Below, piece after piece: positions 57,456-64,000 of a DNA stretch of 64,000 nt; position 1 is the stretch's first letter; each line of letters starts with the position of its first letter. The translations under genes and the position numbers were made by a program. Source of the DNA: Bacillus niameyensis (GTDB lineage Bacteria > Bacillota > Bacilli > Bacillales > Bacillaceae_C); the NCBI RefSeq assembly GCF_001375535.1, contig NZ_LN831197.1, forward strand, positions 3,963,822 to 4,027,821, read 5' to 3'. The notes beneath the pieces were generated by a model that did not search any database, was not told where the DNA came from, and worked only from the letters and a program-made list of their open reading frames with translations.

Positions 57456-58799
57456 ATGAAAAAACTGTTTTATCTTTTCTTTATTGCCTTGTTGGCATTA
57501 GGATTAGCGGCATGTAGTAAGCCAGGCAGTTCTACTACTCCTAAAGAAAATAATAAGAAAGAAACAACTGGTCAGAATGAAGCAGAGGAGAACAACGAAG
57601 CCCCTCCGGAAGAATCTGCTGACTTAGAACCTGAAGAAGGTGCTGAATTAATCGTATGGGGAAATGGGGATGAAGAAGGGGAATGGATCAAATTTGTTGC
57701 AGAGCAATTTACAAATGAGCTTGGGATTCCTGTAACGTATGAGGACGTTGGTCATACAGATGCCCCAGGCAAACTACAAACAGATGGCCCAGCAGGTTTA
57801 GGGGGAGACGTCTTTATGGGACCACATGATCATGTTGGGAATATGGATACTGCGGGACTTATTTATGATAACTATTATGCTGAAGAATATAAAGAAAGAT
57901 TTATGGAAGGAGCATTTAACGGGGTTTCAGCGGTCTCTGACGGGGAATTTACTACTTTCGGTTTCCCTTTAGCGATTGAAACAACAGCTCTCTATTATAA
58001 TAAAGATTTGCTTGAAGAAATGGGATTTGAGCCAGCAAAAACAATGGATGAATTGATAGAACAGTCAAAAGCATTCATGGAAAAAAATGCTGGATCATAC
58101 GGATTTATGTTCCCGCCAAGTGACTTTTACTTTTTGCACGGATTTGTAGGAGGTTATGGCGGCTATGTCTTTGGTGATGATAATACGAACCCTGATGATT
58201 TAGGCTTGAATAATGAAGGTGCTGTAAAAGCTGGAGAATTAATGCAACGGATTCAAAAAGAATTATTACCTTTAAAAAAGGAAGATATTACGGGAGATGT
58301 AATGACCTCCTATTTTGATGAAGGAAAACTCCTCTATTATATTTCAGGACCATGGGCATTGCAGGGACATATAAACTCAGGTGTAAACTTTGGTGTTACG
58401 ACAATGCCTGCTTTAGATAATGGTGAGGTTCCGACTACATTCTCAGGAGTTAAAGCATTTTTTGTGAACTCATATAGTGAATATCCTCGTGCAGCAACAT
58501 TATTTGCTAAGTTTGCAACGAGTGATGAAATGTTATTAAAGCGCTATGAGATGACTAGTCAATTGCCGCCATCTTTAGCTCTACTTGAAGATGAAAAAAT
58601 CAAATCTAATCCGAATATGTTAGCTTTTCTAGATCAAGCTCAATATTCCGTTTCTATGCCGAATATCCCCGAAATGCAACCAGTATGGGGGGCGATGGAA
58701 GTTGCTTTCACAGCAATTTGGAACGGAGAAGCTGAACCGAAAGATGCCCTCGATAAAGGTGTTCAGCAAATAAAGGATGGAATTGAATCACAGCAGTAA
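57456..58799 (+). CDS. Maltodextrin-type solute-binding lipoprotein (MalE/MdxE-like)
   Basis: 447 aa. Lipobox LAAC, a Glu/Asn-rich linker, then a MalE-type binding domain (ELIVWGNGDEEGEWIKFVAE, YYNKDLLEEMGFEPAKTMDE). Captures maltodextrins for the permeases downstream. AAGGGTGGG lies before ATG 57456; an earlier ATG at 57444 is less well placed. Operon GH13-malE-malF-malG. No ATPase gene is present, as in B. subtilis, where MsmX serves several importers. Confidence 0.9.
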   Translation: MKKLFYLFFIALLALGLAACSKPGSSTTPKENNKKETTGQNEAEENNEAPPEESADLEPEEGAELIVWGNGDEEGEWIKFVAEQFTNELGIPVTYEDVGHTDAPGKLQTDGPAGLGGDVFMGPHDHVGNMDTAGLIYDNYYAEEYKERFMEGAFNGVSAVSDGEFTTFGFPLAIETTALYYNKDLLEEMGFEPAKTMDELIEQSKAFMEKNAGSYGFMFPPSDFYFLHGFVGGYGGYVFGDDNTNPDDLGLNNEGAVKAGELMQRIQKELLPLKKEDITGDVMTSYFDEGKLLYYISGPWALQGHINSGVNFGVTTMPALDNGEVPTTFSGVKAFFVNSYSEYPRAATLFAKFATSDEMLLKRYEMTSQLPPSLALLEDEKIKSNPNMLAFLDQAQYSVSMPNIPEMQPVWGAMEVAFTAIWNGEAEPKDALDKGVQQIKDGIESQQ

Positions 58800-58811
58800 A
58801 AAGATCATCTT

Positions 58812-58845
58812 GTTGAGCTAATACCTTTAGAGGTGTTAGCTCAAC
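58812..58845 (+). promoter_or_regulatory. Intercistronic hairpin between malE- and malF-like genes
   Basis: GTTGAGCTAA-TACCT pairs with AGGTG-TTAGCTCAAC over 15 bp with a four-base loop and no T-run. Such hairpins protect the upstream message and lower permease expression relative to the binding protein. Confidence 0.75.
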
Positions 58846-58864
58846 ACAATAAGGAGGGGTAATG

Positions 58865-60229
58865 ATGTCTGTAGCAGTGAAAGAAAGAAAAGGAATGCCA
58901 GAAACGCCTTCTAAAAAAATGTTCTTTTCCAAGCCTGTTATTGCCGCACTTTTATCAATTCTTTTTATGGGCCTAGGACAAATCTATAATCGGCAGTTTA
59001 TTAAGGGGCTAGGTTTTTTAATAGTAGAGGCGTACCTATTAATCTTTTGGACCGTTCCTTTTCAATGGGCAATGTGGGGACTGACAACATTAGGTGATAC
59101 ACCGCAGTCGAGAAAAGGATTTGAAATTGTCCAAGGAGATCATTCTATTTTTCTATTAATTGAAGGGATCTTATTTTTAATTTCTTTCCTATTACTAATC
59201 TGGTTTTACTATTTAAATATTCGTGATGCGTATAAAGTAGCGAAGAAGAAGGAAATGGGGATTAAACCGAATAATGCAAAAGAGATGTTTAAAAATATTT
59301 GGGAAAATGGATTTCCTTATCTTTTATTGACCCCATCAGTGCTATTCACTTCGTTTTTAACGATTTTGCCATTGTTGTTTGGAGTTTTGATTGCATTTAC
59401 GAATTACTCAGCTCCCAATCATTTGCCCCCGAAACATTTAGTCGATTGGGTTGGATTTGAAACCTTCATTAAGCTATTCCAAATGAAAACATGGAGCACG
59501 ACCTTCTACGGGGTATTTGGCTGGACAATTATCTGGGCGATTCTCGCGACAATCACAACTTTTTTTATAGGATTGATTTTTGCGGTATTCATTAATCATA
59601 GCGGGGTTAAATTGAAAAAGTTGTGGAGAAGTATTTTTATTTTACCTTGGGCGATCCCATCGTTTGTTTCGATATTAATTATGAGAAATATCTTCAATGG
59701 TCAATTCGGCCCGATTAATCGCTACTTAATGGATTTGGGAATTATTGAGACAGCGATCCCTTGGTTATCAGATCCGCTGCTTGCGAAGATTACTCTAGTT
59801 GTCGTGAATATGTGGTTTGGTTTCCCGTTCTGGATGGTATTGATGAGTGGGGTTATGACCAATATTGATAAAGAACTTTATGAGGCTGCTGAGGTGGATG
59901 GCGCATCTCCAGGCCAAAAGTTTTGGAAAATTACGATGCCATTAATTATGTTTGCTACTGCACCATTAATGATTATGCAATTTGCTGGTAACTTCAATAA
60001 CTTTAATATCATCTATCTTATGACTCAAGGTGGACCTGTTAATATGGAATACACTTATGCAGGTTCAACAGATATTCTTATTAGTTGGATTTATAAATTG
60101 ACATTGGATAATAATCAGTTTGCAGTCGCTTCAGCTGTTTCGATTTTGATCTTTATCGTCATTGCCACCTTCTCGATTATTAACTTTAGAAATACAAGAG
60201 CGTTTAAAGAGGAGGATATGATGTCATGA
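58865..60229 (+). CDS. Maltodextrin importer permease (MalF/MdxF-like)
   Basis: 454 aa with about eight membrane helices. The ABC permease signature EAAEVDGASPGQKFWKITMP (EAA loop contacting the ATPase) is present. It has an N-terminal extra membrane region (about 20-125) like other Gram-positive MalF proteins. GGAGGGG favours ATG 58865 over 58862. Overlaps malG by 4 nt. Confidence 0.92.
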   Translation: MSVAVKERKGMPETPSKKMFFSKPVIAALLSILFMGLGQIYNRQFIKGLGFLIVEAYLLIFWTVPFQWAMWGLTTLGDTPQSRKGFEIVQGDHSIFLLIEGILFLISFLLLIWFYYLNIRDAYKVAKKKEMGIKPNNAKEMFKNIWENGFPYLLLTPSVLFTSFLTILPLLFGVLIAFTNYSAPNHLPPKHLVDWVGFETFIKLFQMKTWSTTFYGVFGWTIIWAILATITTFFIGLIFAVFINHSGVKLKKLWRSIFILPWAIPSFVSILIMRNIFNGQFGPINRYLMDLGIIETAIPWLSDPLLAKITLVVVNMWFGFPFWMVLMSGVMTNIDKELYEAAEVDGASPGQKFWKITMPLIMFATAPLMIMQFAGNFNNFNIIYLMTQGGPVNMEYTYAGSTDILISWIYKLTLDNNQFAVASAVSILIFIVIATFSIINFRNTRAFKEEDMMS

Positions 60230-61065
60230 TTAGCATGTCCTTAAGGAAAAAACTAACAAGTGGTCTTATTTATACACTTCTTGTCATTACTGCCATTTTT
60301 GTTTTATACCCAGTCATCTGGGTGGTAACAGGTTCTCTTAATCCGGGGGACTCCTTATTTTCAACAAAACTTTTCCCGGAATCCTTGTCTTTTCATCACT
60401 ATACGTATCTTTTCCAAGAAACAGATTATTTGATCTGGTATAAAAATACTTTGAAGATTGCCTTTTGGAATATGATTATTTCTACTGTTCTCGTAGTAAC
60501 TGCTGCTTATGCCTTTTCGCGATTCCGCTTCCCTGGTAGGCGTCAAGGATTAATGGCGATGCTTGTATTGCAAATGTTCCCTGGATTTATGGGGATGATC
60601 GCTATTTATATCTTGCTATTGCAGCTAGATTTACTAGATAATCATTGGGGATTAATATTAGTTTATGCTGGTGGATCAATCCCGTTCGGAGCATGGCTTG
60701 TAAAAGGTTATTTTGACGGGCTCCCACGTAGTTTAGAGGAGGCCGCAAAAATTGATGGGGCTAGTCATGTGAAAATATTTTATAAAATTATGATGCCTCT
60801 TTCAAAGCCAATCCTTGTTTTTATTGCTGTAAATAATTTTATTGGACCTTGGATGGATTTTATCTTTGCTAGACTTGTATTAAGAACAAGTGAAAAGAAA
60901 ACATTGGCTATTGGTTTGTTTGAAATGGTTACTGGTCGCGGAAATACTGAATTTACTACTTTTGCCGCTGGAGCTGTTCTTGTTGCGCTTCCTATAACTA
61001 TTTTGTTCTTTATTTTCCAAGACCATTTAGTGGAGGGGCTAAAGGCTGGTGCAAACAAGGGATAG
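60226..61065 (+). CDS. Maltodextrin importer permease (MalG/MdxG-like)
   Basis: 279 aa, six membrane helices, EAA loop LEEAAKIDGASHVKIFYKI. Pairs with the MalF-like protein to form the channel. Its ATG overlaps the malF stop (ATGA), a sign of coupled translation. Confidence 0.92.
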   Translation: MISMSLRKKLTSGLIYTLLVITAIFVLYPVIWVVTGSLNPGDSLFSTKLFPESLSFHHYTYLFQETDYLIWYKNTLKIAFWNMIISTVLVVTAAYAFSRFRFPGRRQGLMAMLVLQMFPGFMGMIAIYILLLQLDLLDNHWGLILVYAGGSIPFGAWLVKGYFDGLPRSLEEAAKIDGASHVKIFYKIMMPLSKPILVFIAVNNFIGPWMDFIFARLVLRTSEKKTLAIGLFEMVTGRGNTEFTTFAAGAVLVALPITILFFIFQDHLVEGLKAGANKG

Positions 61066-61147
61066 GTCGTTTGAAAAAAACATCCACGGATAAGGAGGTA
61101 GCGCGCGTTATTACTAAATTTTTTACGAAAATGAAAGTAGGGTTAGC

Positions 61148-62170
61148 ATGTCAATCACTATCAAGGATGTAGCGAAGCTTGCAAATGTTGCTCCATCTAC
61201 TGTATCTAGAGTCATTGCCGACAATCCAAGAATTAGTGAAGAAACAAAGAAAAGAGTAAGGAAGGCAATGAAGGAATTAGGATACCATCCGAATTTAATC
61301 GCTAGAAGTCTCGCAAGTAAATCAACAAGTGTCCTTGGGCTTGTCATGCCGGAATCAGCTGATGTTATTTTTCAAAATCCATTTTTTTCAAGTGTCCTCC
61401 AAGGACTTAGTGAAAGTGCCCATGAGAAAATGTATGCTTTGCAAATGACAACGGGAAAGACGAAGGAAGAAATTTATGAAGAAGTCGTTCAAATGGTGCA
61501 GGGAGGACGGGTGGATGGCTTAGTTCTTCTAAACTCACGTGTGGAAGATAAACTTATGTCTTATCTAATGAATAGTAATTTCCCTTTCGTTGTTATTGGT
61601 AAACCTTATAAAAATGAGGAACAAATAACTCATATTGATAATGATAATTTCCGAGCTGCTAGGGAAGTTACAGAATATTTACTAGCGCTAAATCATGACA
61701 GAATTGCTTTTATAGGTGGAAGTCTTGAGCTAGTTGTTACAGTTGACCGCTTGCTAGGTTATGAGAAGGCATTAAGAGATGCTAACATTACACTAAGAGA
61801 TGAATATGTAGTTCATGGAGAATTTCTTGAAGAAAGTGGCAGAGGAGCAATTTTAGAGTTATTGAAACTTGATGAACCTCCAACTGCATTAGTCGTTACG
61901 GACGATTTGGTTGCACTTGGTGTAATGCATATGCTTGATGAAATGGAAATGACGGTCGGTAAAGATATTTCAATTGTCAGCTTTAATAATGTTTTATTAG
62001 CGAGGATGGCACAACCGCCTTTAACATCCATTGATATTAATATCTTTTCTCTAGGTTATGAAGCAGCGAAAAACGTCATTCTTAAAATCGAAAATCCGAG
62101 GGAGCCCGTAAAGCGAATAATTATACCTCATAAACTGGTTGTCAGGTCTTCCTGTCAAAAACTAGAATAG
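61148..62170 (+). CDS. LacI-family regulator (MalR-like)
   Basis: 340 aa. N-terminal LacI helix-turn-helix (TIKDVAKLANVAPSTVSRVI, then the hinge HPNLIARSLAS), followed by a periplasmic-binding-type effector domain (HDRIAFIGGS, PTALVVTDDLVALGVM). Placed right after malEFG, it most likely represses the operon and the divergent alpha-glycosidase gene through the TTTGCGCAAA-type sites. The ribosome-binding site is weak. Confidence 0.88.
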   Translation: MSITIKDVAKLANVAPSTVSRVIADNPRISEETKKRVRKAMKELGYHPNLIARSLASKSTSVLGLVMPESADVIFQNPFFSSVLQGLSESAHEKMYALQMTTGKTKEEIYEEVVQMVQGGRVDGLVLLNSRVEDKLMSYLMNSNFPFVVIGKPYKNEEQITHIDNDNFRAAREVTEYLLALNHDRIAFIGGSLELVVTVDRLLGYEKALRDANITLRDEYVVHGEFLEESGRGAILELLKLDEPPTALVVTDDLVALGVMHMLDEMEMTVGKDISIVSFNNVLLARMAQPPLTSIDINIFSLGYEAAKNVILKIENPREPVKRIIIPHKLVVRSSCQKLE

Positions 62171-62178
62171 TGGTATTG

Positions 62179-62216
62179 AAAAAGGCGAGTCTATTATTAG
62201 ATAGATTCGCTTTTTA
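62179..62216 (+). terminator. Terminator after the LacI-family gene
   Basis: AAAAGGCGAGTCTA pairs imperfectly with TAGATTCGCTTTTT, followed by A/T. Confidence 0.7.
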
Positions 62217-62301
62217 AATTCATAAGAAATAACAATTGACCTTATGAAAAATTAGCACTACGATAAAGATTATAAATGGGCAGAGGGAAGTGATTCTGAA
62301 C

Positions 62302-64000
62302 GTGTTTAAGCAATTAAAAACATATAATTGGCAAATAGGAGCGGTCATCATACTAACATTGGCTGGTATTCTCCTGGAATTACTTTTGCCAACGCTAATG
62401 GCCAATATAGTAGATGTTGGGATTGTAAACGGTGACATTCCTTACATAATTAAAACAGGAATTTGGATGATTCTTGCTGCATTGGCGGCTGTCGCAATTA
62501 CAATCGGGGTTTCTTATTTTGCCTCGAAGACTTCTCAAGGTTTTGGGCGTGATGTGAGACGCAGCATATTTACCCATGTTGAAGAGTTTTCTTTACAGTC
62601 ATTTGAGAAAATTGGACCTGCATCCTTAATTACGAGGTCAACCAATGATGTGAAGATAATCCAAGATGTTTTAAATATGGTATTAAGAATGATGACACGT
62701 GCTCCATTAATGTTGGTCGGGGGGATTATCCTTGCGGTTTCACGTGACCCTAAACTTTCACTAGTCTTTTTAGGAGCTTTACCAGTTTTATCTATTCTTA
62801 TTTTCATCATTTCTCGAAAAGCGATTCCGTTATTTGTTTCTTTACAAAAGAAGACAGACAAATTGAATTTGATTGTTCGAGAAAATTTAAACGGGATCCG
62901 TGTAGTTCGTGCATTTAATAAAGTCGATTTTGAGAAAAAGCGATTTAATGTGGCAAATGAGGATTTTAGAGATACGGGAATTAAAGTTAATCAGATGATG
63001 GCGGTATTATTCCCGATCATGATGATTGTCATGAACTTTACTAATTTAGCGATCGTTTGGTTTGGTGCTATTCGTATTGATCAAGGTGCCATGCAAGTTG
63101 GAAATTTAATGGCCTTTTTGCAATATGCGATGATGATTTTAATGTCACTCGTCATGATGTCTATGGGGCTCATTATGATACCTAGAGCTCAAGCATCAGT
63201 GAAGCGAATTAACGAAGTCCTTCAGATGGAAAGAGAAATTATGGATCCAGAAAACCCTAAAGGTTCTAGTAAGCACGGATATGTAGAGTTTCAAAATGTG
63301 ACATTTCGTTATGCCGGTGCGGAAAAGCCTGTAATCAGTGGGGTTTCCTTTTCTGCAAAGCCAGGGGAAACAACAGCGATCATTGGAAGTACTGGAGCGG
63401 GAAAATCAACACTGCTCAAGTTAATTCCAAGATTTTATGATGTGGAAGAAGGCAAGGTTTTAATTGATGGCGTCGATGTTAGGGATATGACGCAGGAAAC
63501 ACTTAGAGAGAAAATTGGTTATGTTCCTCAGAAAGCTTCCTTATTTAGTGGAACGATTGCCGATAATCTTCGCTTTGGTAAAGAAGATGCAAGCGATGAA
63601 GAAATGGCAGAATCGCTTGAAATTGCTCAAGCTGATTTTGTTCAACAAACAGTAGAGGGGATTGACGCTGTCGTCGAACAAGGAGGCGTTAATTTTTCGG
63701 GTGGTCAGAAGCAACGACTTTCGATTGCACGTGCACTTATTCGTAAACCGGAAATTTATTTGTTTGATGATAGTTTTTCAGCACTTGATTATAAAACGGA
63801 TGCGAAGTTAAGAGCTGCTCTTAATCATGTTACCGACGAAGCGACAATAATTATGGTTGCTCAACGAGTTAGCACAGTCACTCAAGCTGATCAAATCATT
63901 GTATTAAATGAAGGACAAGTGGCGGGAGTCGGTACTCATAGCGAATTATTAGAAGGGAATAAGATTTATCAAGAAATTGCTGCCTCACAAGGAATGGGGG
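62302..64000 (+). CDS. ABC exporter half with degenerate ATPase site (partial, runs off the window)
   Basis: About 566 residues are visible and only the last few are probably missing. Six membrane helices precede an ATPase domain with Walker A GSTGAGKST and signature FSGGQKQR. The Walker B ends FDDSFSALD (Asp instead of the catalytic Glu) and the H-loop reads AQRVST (Gln instead of His). This is the pattern of the inactive-site half of heterodimeric exporters such as BmrC/YheI or YfiB, so an active partner gene should lie just beyond the window. It starts at GTG 62302; GTG 62290 is possible. Confidence 0.88.
   Translation, partial: MFKQLKTYNWQIGAVIILTLAGILLELLLPTLMANIVDVGIVNGDIPYIIKTGIWMILAALAAVAITIGVSYFASKTSQGFGRDVRRSIFTHVEEFSLQSFEKIGPASLITRSTNDVKIIQDVLNMVLRMMTRAPLMLVGGIILAVSRDPKLSLVFLGALPVLSILIFIISRKAIPLFVSLQKKTDKLNLIVRENLNGIRVVRAFNKVDFEKKRFNVANEDFRDTGIKVNQMMAVLFPIMMIVMNFTNLAIVWFGAIRIDQGAMQVGNLMAFLQYAMMILMSLVMMSMGLIMIPRAQASVKRINEVLQMEREIMDPENPKGSSKHGYVEFQNVTFRYAGAEKPVISGVSFSAKPGETTAIIGSTGAGKSTLLKLIPRFYDVEEGKVLIDGVDVRDMTQETLREKIGYVPQKASLFSGTIADNLRFGKEDASDEEMAESLEIAQADFVQQTVEGIDAVVEQGGVNFSGGQKQRLSIARALIRKPEIYLFDDSFSALDYKTDAKLRAALNHVTDEATIIMVAQRVSTVTQADQIIVLNEGQVAGVGTHSELLEGNKIYQEIAASQGMG

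Overview
The window looks like a chromosome segment of a low-GC, Gram-positive, spore-former-type bacterium of the family Bacillaceae. Three things point there: the CggR-controlled glycolytic operon (cggR-gapA-pgk-tpiA-gpmI-eno), the secG-esterase-rnr-smpB-ssrA block, and lipoprotein, CtsR, MhqR and CstR-type signals of the Bacillus type. I cannot name the species.

Layout. 1-2850: an ABC exporter, clpP (reverse, with a CtsR box on its promoter) and tRNA-Arg(CCG). 3051-11764: a DapA-family aldolase, a small glutaredoxin-like protein, then the glycolytic operon, which is preceded by what looks like a tandem duplication of the whole CggR promoter-operator unit. 11765-22315: an accessory block with a TIM-barrel isomerase, a membrane AraC sensor-regulator, a metallophosphoesterase, two paralogous solute-binding lipoproteins without permeases, and a secreted EEP/discoidin protein. 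22432-26661: secG, esterase, rnr, smpB. 26829-29095: an inserted sugar block (isomerase, broken oxidoreductase, MFS transporter) between smpB and ssrA. 29182-30468: ssrA (tmRNA) whose T-loop is split by a 280-nt group I intron, followed on the opposite strand by a LAGLIDADG homing endonuclease gene. 30795-33480: a BceAB-type ABC transporter (reverse). 33700-38319: an oxidoreductase, a tiny holin-like type I toxin locus absent from ordinary ORF calls, an MhqR-type regulator with its dioxygenase and esterase, and a Nudix hydrolase. 38640-42236: a DeoR-controlled operon with a MurA-like enolpyruvyl transferase carrying Asp in place of the catalytic Cys, a YdcF-type protein and an MNIO (DUF692)-like protein. 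42233-43980: a CstR-like persulfide sensor, a secreted protein and an eight-copy 51-bp repeat. 44111-47205: a yndGHJ-like membrane operon (reverse). 47310-62170: carbohydrate genes: two Gfo/Idh oxidoreductases, AraC regulator, GH2, GH4 alpha-galactosidase, GH13 alpha-glycosidase, a GH13 lipoprotein, a MalEFG-type importer and a LacI regulator. 62302-64000: a partial ABC exporter half with a degenerate ATPase site.

How it works together. The housekeeping core is glycolysis, protein export, RNA decay and trans-translation (SmpB, tmRNA, RNase R and ClpP all lie in this window). Around it are sugar-scavenging cassettes in which extracellular or intracellular glycosidases are paired with binding proteins, oxidoreductases and isomerases. 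The most unusual element is the split tmRNA gene: every functional tmRNA must come from RNA splicing, and the candidate homing enzyme sits outside the intron. Second are the MurA-like/MNIO operon and the duplicated CggR control region. All functional statements rest on reading motifs by eye; no database search was run.
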